From Pythium myriotylum (Eukaryota > Oomycota > Peronosporomycetes > Pythiales > Pythiaceae), in contig JALJCQ010000009.1 in assembly GCA_023091665.1 (NCBI GenBank), forward strand, positions 2,294,001 through 2,358,000: DNA of 64,000 nucleotides. Direction: 5' to 3'. The notes under the pieces are model-generated. The model saw only the letters and a list, made by a program, of their open reading frames with translations. It was not told the DNA's origin and did not search any database. This document shows, piece by piece, positions 1 through 9,896 of this stretch. The stretch's first letter is position 1. Each line of letters begins with the position of its first letter. A program made the translations under genes and the position numbers.

Positions 1-274
1 GCGCTGTCATCATCGTCCGAGGATCCGTTAATCTCAACCACGTCTTCATTCTCGCGCGGGGGTCTCTCGAAGACGTCCGCACTCAAGTAATCGATGACAG
101 GCACATCAGCAACTTGATATTCACCGACAGACGCGCCCTCATTATCATCCTCATCGTCATTGTGTTCTTCGTTGTGGGTGCTCGCACCTGGTTCTTCACC
201 GCCAGCATCCTTATCCCCTTGTGTGGCATCAACCCCCACCGATTCGTGTCCGACCGGAGCGAGACTCGATGCCT

Positions 275-394
275 CACTGGCAGATACTGTCTGTTCACTG
301 GCGGATACTGTCTGTTCACTGGCGGATACTGTCTGTTCACTGGCGGATACTGTCTGTTCACTGGCGGATACTGTCTGTTCACTGGCGGGTACAC
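275..394 (-). repeat. 21-bp tandem repeat in the transposase tail, about 5 copies
   Basis: Five nearly identical 21-bp units (consensus on the plus strand: cactggcggatactgtctgtt) start at 275, 296, 317, 338 and 359; the first has one substitution, and a shortened degenerate unit follows. Read on the minus strand in the transposase frame, each unit encodes the heptapeptide E-Q-T-V-S-A-S, so copy-number change keeps the frame open. Confidence 0.95.
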
Positions 395-1764
395 TGGCGG
401 GTACTGGCACTGGTATCTCCAGTTCTGGCAGCTTGCCTGTCTTGAGCAGCAGTTTTGACGCGATGATATAGTTGTAGGCTTGATCGAATTGCGGCATTCC
501 AAAGGATGAAGCGACGTCGGCAAATTCCAAGCACACTGTGCGAAGCCTGCGGAGCTTTTCGTCCCTTGAGAGCGTCCTACTCGTGGTTGCTGCTTCGGCG
601 CGTACAACCGCATATGCAGCTCGCCCTGGTGTGTCGATGAACACTTCATCAACACCTTGAGCTTCCAGCTGTCGTTGATGCTCTTGAACGGAATTACTGG
701 CACCTTGCCCAAAGCCTTACAAATGTATAGAACGTGCCGGCACGGCAGCAGCTGAGTCATCGCGAACATACACGAGCAGGTCCACGCCACACTGTTCACA
801 AGAAATCCCACGCGAACGTCCCCCGCCCTGGCTGAGAAAAGTTCGTACTCTTCATCGTCGTCCTCAACCTCTGCCGAGTCTCCTGTATCACTTTGTGTAT
901 GTTCACCACGCGTACCTTCGCTGAGCTCGGCGGTGCGCTTCGCGGTTGCTGCAGCGTCGTACTCAATATGCAACAGTGGGGCGCACACGCTCCGTACACA
1001 CGCTCGTCTGCCACGCGATGTTGCTCTTCGATAAGCTTGTAGGCGTAGGGAGAGACGACGTTCGCAAGCTTTTGAAATTCTGGACTCGCCCCGTGCACTA
1101 CCGTTGTCCCGACTGCTCGTAGCCTATCCCTCCATCGCTTTTCAATACCACGCTGATGTAGGAGGATAAACAGCAAAGACTTGTCAAGCGGCATCCCTTG
1201 ATGGACAGATCGCTTTAGTTTACCCCAACTCGCCTCGAGTCTACATGGCAACAATCTATTAGACGAAAACCAACTTTCCACCATAAAACCACCGTCGTAC
1301 CTGTTGTTTGTTGCATTGCCGAGGTGCGAGACGTTGTCGCGTTCGTATGCGACCCACATCGGCCGATACATGGGTGAGTTCCACATTTTTCCGAAGTAGG
1401 TCTTCCACTTTGCTTGGCGCTCGTGGTCAACAATCACGGAGTACATGTAATCCAAACGCCTCTTGTAGATTTCTTCCAAGCGTGCGGCAACCAGTAGATC
1501 AACAACCCGCTCGAGCTCGTTCTTCTCAAATGCAGTAAAGCCAAACTTTGCGTGGTCTCGGATCTGTGATGACAGGTACTTCTTCACATACCACTCACAC
1601 AGTAGAAACCGCACTCCGCGAAACTCGGACTTCAGCACTGAAATTTCCGTGAAATCCTTGTCAATGACGAAGCACTGGATGCTTGTCCAGTCGGGGTTGG
1701 CCTCTTTGAACTGTTTGAACACCAGCTGCAACGTGATTGCTCTTTCATTCTCCACGAGGGCATG

Positions 1765-1849
1765 CTACGGTACGTCAACGTGAGTACCGACCAGTTTGCA
1801 CCAGTACATGCGCCAGTGTACACCAGTATGCACCAGTACATGACCTCAC
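1765..1849 (-). repeat. 85-bp intron of the MULE gene built from TACTGGTG-like repeats
   Basis: On the minus strand the interval starts GTGAGGTCA and ends GTACCGTAG. Removing it joins FGNGQHVQ to HALVENER, which is the expected family sequence. The 5' two thirds is a roughly 10-bp array of TACTGGTGCA, with variants TACACTGGCG and CAAACTGG. This is therefore both an intron and a minisatellite. Confidence 0.8.
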
Positions 1850-2438
1850 CTGCACGTGCTGACCGTTTCCAAACCCGTCTGGTACCATGAAGCTGAGCAG
1901 CTTGAAATTTTCACGGTTTGTACCGTGCGTCGCGTCGAGTAGGACAACTTGTGGTGCGCCCTTAAAAATTGTACGCATGTGACCACTTTGAAGTACAATA
2001 GACTCCAAGTAACCCTTTGCTTTTTCACATCACACATCAGCATGAACAACGCCTACAAAACATGCATCAAGCGTCACCTACGTGCTCGGTCGTGTTGACG
2101 CGAGAAGTACTGCCTGGCTCTGCTGCAAAGTCCGCCAAATACTTCTGAACGCGCCCTTCCTTTGTCGCAGCTGTGTAGCTCTCCCTCTCCATCTTCTGCA
2201 TCAAGTTGTGAACATCCTTCATGTCAATATCCACGACGGCATTGTCGCGGATGTAGTTCCAGATCGTGCGTCGATCATCATCATGCGCATGCATCCGGCG
2301 AACTCGATCCATTACGTCCGTTGGTATGGCATTGCGGACTTTGGGGTATCTCTTGTACATGCGAGCTGAAACTTCGTGATTGTGGACATTGTTGTGATTA
2401 GTGATCACGACCTTGCCATTTTGAACGCACGCATTGAG

Positions 2439-2523
2439 CTGCATAATCATAAACGAAAGAAGTCAATACATTCCTGATTTGTCCAGTACACACCAGTATA
2501 CCACCAGTATAAGCCAGTCTTAC
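2439..2523 (-). repeat. Second 85-bp MULE intron with the same TACTGGTG-like repeat
   Basis: On the minus strand it starts GTAAGACTGG and ends ATTATGCAG. It has the same length as the downstream intron and three copies of TATACTGGTG-type units near its 5' end. Splicing joins the GCHAH segment to LNACVQNG of the zinc-binding region. Confidence 0.75.
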
Positions 2524-3090
2524 ATGTGCGTGACACCCCGTGAAGCGCATCTTCTTTCGCCTCGGACGTTTGCCAGCACTTCGATTGCGCCTGGGCATGC
2601 CGTGCGTACACGTCATTGTGCGTTGGTAATGCTCAAACCCCTCTGGCACCCAATAAGGCGACGATCGATCGAGTTTCTCATTGCGTTTGGACGCGAGCTG
2701 CGCTCCGTTCCGAACATGAAGCTACCGCACAAACACAGGTTTTGGTATTCCGTTGTCGACGCTCAGTTGAAATAGACGCGAGCGACTCACCTGATAAGTG
2801 TTCCTGTCGTACTGCGCGACGAAGCGAAAGAAGTCTTCCCAAGAGTCAAATTCCTGGCCCACGACGGAGTCAACCTTGACCTCCTTCTCCTCGTCACTTG
2901 ACTCGTCTTGGCTAGCGTCGCCATCCTCTGTCCCCTCGTCCTCCTCTTCTTCCTCGTCATAGTCCTCCGCCTCTTCTTCTTCGTCAGAAGAAGGCACTGT
3001 GTGCTTCCTCTTGGAGGTGCTCATCCTCTGATGCCCGACCACGCGCGCTGAAGCGGCACTGGGCCGCTTGGTGGTTGTCGTAGGAGCCAT

Positions 3091-3460
3091 ATCCAGGGCG
3101 CGCAGGTCGCGCGCTCGCGTCGCGCTGTGAAGGGTGGAGAATCCTCCCCACCAAATTCACAAAATCAAATGTCGGAAAAATGTCGGAATCAATGTCAAGG
3201 GAGAAGGGTTAGGACTTCGTTCCAGAACGTGGTACATTGTGCACGTTTTATCCCCTTCTCATATACTGGCGGTAGCCACTTCGAATCAAAAATTAAATAG
3301 AGATGATCTCGTTGGCTTCCAAGCCGTGCAAATCGTCGTCCAGGGTGTGCTGTTCGTCCTCGTTGGCGTCGATCGTCGCTGGCTGAAGCTGTGTTGTCTC
3401 GTAGCCGGAAAAGATATCGTTGTCGTCGCCGGGACCTTCCTCTTGGTCTGACGGGAGGTT
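3091..3460. other. 370-bp gap between two transposon genes, no gene seen
   Basis: Lies upstream of the MULE start and downstream of the Myb-like stop. Open frames here show no recognisable domain. A short imperfect hairpin (ggtgga..tcctcccc) sits near 3133-3155. It could contain the MULE terminal repeat, but there is no partner in the window to compare. Confidence 0.5.
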
Positions 3461-4198
3461 TTACGCTTCGTCTAGTGGCGGCTGAGTCGTAGGGGGTGGA
3501 ATGGGATCTGAGAGAGCCAGCTGCGCGAGAATTGCCTTGCGCTGTGCAGCAAAGTAGAGCTGTGACTCGGCACTTGTTGGAGCTTGCATAAATATGTTAA
3601 AGTGGAGCTGTTGCTCCATTATCCGTGCCTTCTTTTCGGACGCAGCAACGAAACAAAGGTGTAGGTCTATTGGAGCCTCGTTTCCCTTTGGCGCTGCCGC
3701 GCGCGCCTCCTTCTCTTTCCGATACGCCTCCTTTGCTGCTTTTGTTCCACTCGGACGCTCGCTCTCTGTCTCGTCACAGCTCTTGCGCTTGTTCATCGTG
3801 CTGAGTTTGGCGATCCACTTGGGCTTGTTCCGGAGAATTTCCCACGTGGTGAGGAGGTCCCCGAAGGAGCTGTCGTAGCGCTCGGCGTAGATCTTGCACG
3901 CATTCTCCATGCACATCGCCTCATTCCACCCTGATCGCTCCTTGCTCCTGAGCTTGGCATAGATCCCACAGAACTTTGTGATCTCCGGCAAGATCTTCTT
4001 CCAGCGCCCGATGATGGCGATCTCTGTGCGGTCGTTTTGGTCGGTGGGGCTCTTGTTTTTTTTTTCAGTGCTCGTACAGAGACGTTGTGAACTTCTGCCG
4101 CTCCTGGTTAGCCCGCGTATGAGATTTTCTGACGTCTCCAACCACGAGAGCGCGAGCTGCTCGGTCTCGGACTTCGTCCACTCCGTTCCTTTCCCCAT
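3461..4198 (-). CDS. Harbinger-associated Myb/SANT-like DNA-binding protein, possibly frame-damaged
   Basis: 245-residue open frame from the ATG at 4198, which begins MGKGTEWTKSETEQLALSW. It has the family pattern: Trp-rich Myb/SANT-like start, then a GRWKKILPEITKFCGIY helix, SGWNEAM, and LLTTWEILRNKPKW, followed by a Lys/Glu/Ala-rich C-terminal region resembling the NAM-associated domain. Proteins of this kind are encoded by PIF/Harbinger transposons and are abundant in oomycete genomes; they are thought to bind element ends and assist the transposase. No transposase partner is present. Between about 4056 and 4125 another frame reads NQERQKFTTSLYEH, which fits the family better than the frame in use. 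One edge of that stretch is a run of ten A (minus strand). This suggests two compensating indels, biological or from assembly. Confidence 0.7.
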   Translation of the reverse strand: MGKGTEWTKSETEQLALSWLETSENLIRGLTRSGRSSQRLCTSTEKKNKSPTDQNDRTEIAIIGRWKKILPEITKFCGIYAKLRSKERSGWNEAMCMENACKIYAERYDSSFGDLLTTWEILRNKPKWIAKLSTMNKRKSCDETESERPSGTKAAKEAYRKEKEARAAAPKGNEAPIDLHLCFVAASEKKARIMEQQLHFNIFMQAPTSAESQLYFAAQRKAILAQLALSDPIPPPTTQPPLDEA

Positions 4199-4367
4199 GT
4201 TTCCCCTATGTGTTTTGTGTTCTCTTTGGCGGGAAACTTTATTCTCGCGCTCCTTTGGGTCTGAAAGATCGCGGTCCTATCTTGGATCCCCGAACCGAAA
4301 AACGGGCCCTCGTGAGGTAAAAACCTGCCGGTGGCTGCGTTTCGAGACTCAATAGTGGTTTTATTGG

Positions 4368-4889
4368 TTAATCTTTATTCCCCATTGATCCTACTAGTAG
4401 GATCACTTTCAACAATAGTTTTTCGCAAAACAGGGGCTCTGAGGCTAAAACTGAATGGACAGGAAGGAAGCCTAACAAAAGAACTCCTCTATATTTTTTT
4501 TTGACTCAAAACGACCGAGTGGGCCTCAAGTAGCGTTCGCCTCAGTCAAGACTCTCCTGGCGCATGATGATCGACGGCTCTATTTCATGGGCACGGGCAA
4601 AAACGCGTCCAGAGGGTAACCAAAGGCAAGTCTCCTCCAGTGGGCGAAGAAAATTGGGGCACGGGGTGCTTTCGAAGGCTCTGAAAGCAGATCTATAAGC
4701 AAGTCCGGCACTGGGACCACCTTCAATACAATGTGCTCGGCGGACAACAGCCGGCCCTTTCTATGTAAAACAGACGGAGACCATATGGCGATGCATACAA
4801 ACTCTCATACAAATCTATCGCGGGCCATCCTACTACTAGGATTGTAGCCATTCTACCGGTATGCTTTTCTCCTGGGGAATAAAGATTAA
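4368..4889. mobile_element. MITE-like element with 13-bp inverted termini and TTAA target duplication
   Basis: Left end TTAA then TCTTTATTCCCCA (4372-4384); right end TGGGGAATAAAGA (4873-4885) then TTAA (4886-4889). The 13-bp termini are exact reverse complements, and counting the palindromic TTAA the match is 17 bp. Just inside each end is a further palindromic motif: a perfect 20-bp palindrome centred on CTAG at 4386-4405, and atcctactactaggat at 4827-4842. The element is about 514 bp between target duplications with no coding capacity. A TTAA duplication is typical of piggyBac-type insertion, but the terminal bases do not match the usual piggyBac CCY start, so the superfamily is unassigned. 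Confidence 0.6.
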
Positions 4890-5022
4890 AACTGCCGATA
4901 GACCCCACCGGTGGTCATGCTCTTACAGAGATCGCGTGTTAAAGTCTGGCTTCAATGTTGATTTATCCAATCATTGTGCGGATTGATTTTTGAACGATTC
5001 CACGAGATGGGCCAAACTATCC

Positions 5023-5096
5023 CGTTTCTGAAAACTTTGGCCGAAAATCACAATATCACCGTTTCTGAAAACTTTGGCCGAAAATCACAATATCAC
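5023..5096. repeat. 37-bp perfect tandem duplication
   Basis: The unit starting cgtttctgaaaactttggcc at 5023 is repeated without change at 5060. It lies in AT-rich non-coding DNA. Confidence 0.95.
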
Positions 5097-5843
5097 CCCT
5101 TGAGCACATTTTTCATTTGTATCATGTTTTGCAATTTTCCCGAACATTTTTTTGAGAGATTAGTTGGAGAGAGAGATTCGGCAACTGCCCTAGCCCTGAT
5201 GGCGGCAAGCAATTCTATCTCTCACAAATATACGTACTTAGTTAGGTTGTTTTTGCTGTTGCAACCGGTTGCCGATTTAGGGTCGTTAAGTCGCCATCGA
5301 AAAAAAACTACTGGTTCTTCGAGCCCAACTGCGGGTGGTCTCGTCGCGGAGAATCTCCTTGTCCCAGTGCGAGTGCTCGGCAGCTGCGAGGCGCGTGAGG
5401 TTTCTCATCGCGTGGGAATTCTCTGGTTCTATCTCGGGAGTTCCGCGCAAGAAGCCAGTCGCGCAATCCACGACCCGCTTGTTCTCTGGGTGATTGGGTG
5501 GTTCGCTGCCGTCCGCTCGTTCGCGCCTGGAGGCCAGCGCCTGCGTTCCGCCCTTTTTCCGAGTGACCATCACTCTTCGCGACACACCCGCCGCTGTTTT
5601 TTCGAGCGTTCGGTTCCGGTCGGTCGTACCTACAGCAACCGTCCAGAGCGGTAGAATCGCTGACGCGCTGGCTGTCTGGTCATTAGTGCCGCCAGACACG
5701 CGGGGCCGCGCGCGCTTCTCTCTCTCGCAGCGCTCGGCGTGTCTATCCGACGACCGAGCGACCGCGTTTGACGCCGCCGCGTCTGTCACCGCGACCAGCC
5801 CCGCTTGCCTCTGCGCGCCGACTCAGTCAGAGAGAGAGCCCCC

Positions 5844-8800
5844 ATGGCGCCCATGTCGTTTCTCTCCGAGCTCATGACGTCCTCGGCGGGCGGCTCGCGC
5901 GCCGCCGGCCCCGCGAGGCCCGCCGCCACGGCCCCGCCGCGACGCCACGACGCGCCCATGCCCGACAGCACCAGCGAGCCCGAACAGGACAGCGCCAAGC
6001 TCGTCAGCATCCGCGAACTCGTCGCGAGAAATGCCGCGAAAGACCGACCGAAACTCGTCGTCATGGACCAGTCGTCCTTGAAAAACGTCGGCGGAGACAG
6101 CAGACAGCAGTCGCTGAGCGACTTGCTCGGCAGGAAAATGGGCGGCGGGCCGGCCACCAGCGGCAGCGCGACGGCCTCGCCCTCGTCCTCGGCCTCGTCC
6201 TCGTCGTCCTCGACACCCAAGACCTTTTCCCAACGCACTCTCCAGACCTCCTCGAGTGGTAACTCCTCAGCACTCAACGCTCTGAACGAGCTGCTCCAGA
6301 AACACCAACCCGCGTCAAAGCCGACCGACGCCGACACGCCGAACGGCGCACCAAAGCCCACGACCCGGAGAAAGCGAGCAGAAAACCCAGCTCTACAGGC
6401 TCTTCTCGCCCAGCGAAACGGCTCGTCTCCAGCAGAGACGTCGACCAATGCGGCCAAGTCGAGCGCGAGCGGGGAGTCGAGAAACCGAGCGATCGCGGAG
6501 CTTTTAGCCAAACGAGCGCCTCAGCCAACGGAATCGAGCAACGGGGATGAACGCAAACATGCGCTCGCTGACATGCTGTCAAAGCGAGGCGGGTCAAAGG
6601 AAGTTGAAACTCGACCCCGACATAATGCCGTAGCAGATATGCTGGCCAAGCGCCAATCGCCACCAGCGCCCACTGAGAAGGAAACAGCTGATCCAAAGGC
6701 GAACGTACTTGCCGCAATGCTCGCAAAACGAAACGGTGGTGGTGAGAAGGCAGCCAAGAAAAACAATAACGCCGTCGCCGATATGTTGGCAAAGCACGCC
6801 CCGCCAGCACCCAAGCCAACAACTGAAGATCCACGAAGCAACGCACTGGCAGAAATGCTCTCAAAGCGAGGTGGAAGTCAGAGCACGGAGACCGCTGCTC
6901 CTACTCCAAAACCGAAAGCAGACAAACCGAACCCGCTCGCTGAGATGCTTGCCAAACGACAAGCTCCAGCAGCTCCGTCACCATCGTCAAAACCACTCGC
7001 GGCGATGTTGGCGAAGCGTCAAGCTCCTGCAGCTGCTTCGAACCCCCTTGCGGAAATGATGGCAAAACGACAAGCTGCTAATGCTGCTCCTGTTGATGAT
7101 AAACCTACAGTCACAGCCACTCCAGCTGCACAAGAGTCAAGCGAGCCCGCTGATAGCGACGCAAATACGCCGCTAAAGGACCATCCTAAGTATGGATCGT
7201 ACTTCAAGATGTTAAAGATCGGCCTAGCACCTGATGTTGTAAAACATCGGATGCGTCGTGAAAACGTTGATCCATCCATCTTGGATTGCGATCCAAATAA
7301 ACCCCTGCCTAAGCAATCACCCGGAGGTGCCGCGAACGATGATCAAGATCCGGAATTTCTTGCGGCTCTGAAAATGTACAACACCAAGCTTCCGAAATAT
7401 CAGCAGATGCTAAAGATGGGATTACCGCGTGGTGCTGTCGAGCAAAAGATGAGAATGGAAGGTGTTGACGTTGCTTGGCTTGACGGACCACCTCAGCCGA
7501 AGAAGAAAGTTGCTCCGACAGGTCCTACCGAGGCTGAAATTGCTGCCCATCGTCAGAAGTATGCGCAATACTTCCAGATGCTGAAGATGGGACTGCCGCG
7601 CGGAGCCGTCGAGCACAAGATGAAAATGGCTGGTGTTGATCCTAGGGAGCTTGATGGCCCATTTGTGGGTGGCGCTCAGTCTGCATCTTCCTCGCAGTCT
7701 GCTGCACCGCGACCACCACTCGTGAAAAAGGCCAACGCGATTCGAAAGAAAATTCACTGGGAGGTGAAGCGGCAGGAGGCTAAGAATTCCCGTCGAGACA
7801 GTTTATGGAATCTCACTTTGGATGAGGACTCGTCATTGAGCCAAGTTCGAATGTCGAAGGAGAGCAAGGAAATGCTCGAGAAGCTTTTCGTGAAGGAGGT
7901 GAACACAAAACCGGCTGCGGCTGCGACAGGAAGCACAGATGGGAAAAAAGCTCCCAAACAGGCAAAGAAACAGGTTATGTACTTGATCGACATGAAGAAG
8001 TCGCAGAACATCGCAATTACCCTGGCTCGTATCAAGCTCACCTTCCCGGAGATGAAGCGGGAGATCCTCGCTCTCAATCCCACGGTGTTATCGACTGCAC
8101 AGCTACAATCGTTGATGGATATGTGGCCAGACCAGCAGGAACAGGTTGCGATTGATAATTTTCACGGCGATGACTCACTCATTGGCGCAGCAGAGAAGTT
8201 TCTGGTTGAAGTGCGAAATATCCCACGCTTTCGAGAGAAACTTGGGTGCTTGGTGTTTAAGCAGGAGTTTCCGACGCGTGTCCATGAGCTTCGTGAGTCG
8301 ATCAATCTGGTCATCCGTGGTGTGAACCAAGTGTGCTGCAGTTCTGCTCTTCAGCAGCTGTTCATCTATATCCTGCAGACCGGCAACCTGCTCAACTTCG
8401 GCACAGACGAGATACAGCCGAATAACGTTGGCGGGTTCTCTCTAAATTCGCTCGTGAAGTTGTCACAGACGAAGGCGTTCACGGGTGGTGTCACGTTCTT
8501 GCAATATGTTGTTCAGAGTATTGAACGAGATATCCCGCAACTCGCGCGGTTCCCGCAGCAGATCAATCTTATCCAGAAGTGCTGCAAGGTGTCGATCTCT
8601 TCTTTGTTCTCTGAGAAGCGAGCTCTCGAAGATGGACTGAAGTCGCTCAATCACGAAGCTCAGGTGAGAACGATTACTTCGTTTTATTTGTCATCACACG
8701 CATCCTGACTGACTGAATAAATGATAGGCTGTGGTACCTGCCGAGGGAGATGCAGATGCGGAGCTTGGTGCTTCCATCTTAAAGCATTTTGCAGCTGAAG

Positions 8801-9430
8801 TGGAACGCGAACTCGACGCTTTGCAAGACCTTCTCGACAGGTTGATGGAATCTGTACGTAGACTGTATTGCCAAGATCATTTTCTGGCAGACGACTGACT
8901 TCACTACGTGCTCTTGCTCACAGAAAGGAAGATTTTTGGAGTATTTCGAAGAAGAGGAAACCAGTGAGGAGCTCGACGTGTTGCTATCGCACATCGCTGG
9001 TTTCACGGCCGAGTTCCAACGTGAGCACGATAAGCACCTCGAGGCGTTAGAGAAGAAACGCTTACAAGAACAGCAACGCCTTGAGCAGGAGGCGAAGAAG
9101 AAGGAAATGGAGAAACGCAAGCAACTCGCTAAGGCGCCTCGACACTCTCTTCATGAGAATCCTTTACATCGCGGACCACACAATCACCACTCAAATCAAC
9201 ACGGCCACGGTCACAGTCGCCGCCACAGTGTGCAAGTGAGGCACACACTAGGTGCCAAGCCAGAAGAACCAAACGTCGAACAGGAGGACTTGAAGCCACA
9301 AGGAGGGCCCTCTAGCGGCCAGCGAGATTTCTTCCCACAGTTTGTCGTGGATCAGTTGAAGATGAAGCCATCCCTAGGCGAGAGGAGCAACTCGTCGCGG
9401 TCGCTGGATACGACAACCGTTGCCGCCTGA
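5844..9430 (+). CDS. Formin (FH2) with 12 N-terminal LAEMLAKR repeats and three CCDC53-like motifs
   Basis: Exons 5844-8663, 8728-8853 and 8924-9430 give 1,150 residues with all phases agreeing; introns are 64 bp and 70 bp. The start is the ATG in gcccccATGGCG at 5844; the open frame extends upstream without another ATG. Residues about 90-405 carry twelve copies of a short motif with consensus N-x-L-A-E-M-L-A-K-R in Ala/Pro-rich linkers. About 445-600 holds three MLKMGLPRGAVEQKM-type units. The FH2 domain starts near residue 632 (KKIHWEV) and includes ILQTGNLLNFG and GFSLNSLVKL, followed by a charged coiled tail. FH2 domains nucleate and processively cap actin filaments. There is no polyproline FH1 region, which normally delivers profilin-actin. 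The repeats resemble short WH2/GAB-like actin-binding helices (inference), so they may supply monomers instead. Confidence 0.9.
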
Positions 9431-9896
9431 GGGATTTTCTTTTGTACATAGTTAGAATACCGCGAGTCTTGTAAGATGAGAACGAGGAAACATTTATTAA
9501 GTTAAAGCAGGACACCAGAGAACGTCGTAGAACTAAACCAAATCCAGTGACCATTTCATCATGCCACGCAACTGACGACGCGACGCTTTGATCCGGGTTC
9601 GTCCATGGCGCACTTGCCATCTAGGATTGACTCGCAGAAGAGGCGAGGGGTGGAAGGTAGTCAGACCACGTCGCTGGGGCAGATGAAGCGCCGCTGATAC
9701 GTACATACACTGCACGCTTCGTTCGCCCGCACGAACCGCCGGCTACTTTTTTGACATCCATCAGATGAGGGGGCGCTCTTCACCTCCGCCTCGTAGTCAG
9801 CTTGAAGTGAAGTGAGCTACCAGGTAGTCATAGCTTGTTCTGTGCTTCGATTGGCTGAAATCAACAAGGACATCGAAAAGATCCGAAGTGACGCCG
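9431..9896. other. 466-bp gap, 3' UTR and promoter, no gene seen
   Basis: Downstream of the formin stop and upstream of the phosphotriesterase-like start. Short open frames on both strands show no domain. No repeat or RNA gene was recognised. Confidence 0.5.

Larger units (their letters stand above)
1..3090 (-). mobile_element. Degenerate MULE/FAR1-type transposase gene with SWIM zinc finger, cut by window edge
   Basis: Reads leftwards from an ATG at 3090 and is still open at base 1. Order: acidic Ser/Asp/Glu-rich N-terminus; FAR1-like zinc-binding region (CxH pairs ending in VHNHEV, about 2380-2640); DDE-type core with LDATHGTN near 1930 and FVIDKDF near 1660; GKLKRSVHQG segment; SWIM finger CSCMFAMTQLLPCRH near 750; then a low-complexity acidic tail. 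Three introns fit by phase: 2722-2790, 2439-2523 and 1765-1849. The frame is broken in at least three places: between about 2015 and 2070, near 983, and near 600-615. Each break joins recognisable family sequence in two frames, so this copy is probably inactive. Known of the family: Mutator-like transposases cut and paste DNA between long terminal inverted repeats. No terminal repeat was found here, and the left end is outside the window. Some breaks could be assembly errors. Confidence 0.85.
4199..5843. other. 1.6-kb non-coding segment with repeats upstream of the formin
   Basis: Contains the TTAA-flanked element (4368-4889) and a 37-bp tandem duplication (5023-5096), and presumably the formin promoter and 5' UTR towards 5843. 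The longest open frames (4974-5654 plus, 5286-5789 minus) show no domain, have arbitrary composition and overlap each other, so they are not called as genes. Confidence 0.6.

Noticed and set aside
275..394. CRISPR-like array
   Set aside because: The 21-bp units are directly adjacent without spacers and encode an in-frame heptapeptide; the genome is eukaryotic.
3134..3451. 105-codon plus-strand open frame between the transposon genes
   Set aside because: No similarity to any domain I recognise, and it lies in transposon flanking DNA.
5286..5789. 167-codon minus-strand open frame upstream of the formin
   Set aside because: No recognisable domain, overlaps plus-strand frames, and lies in the expected promoter.
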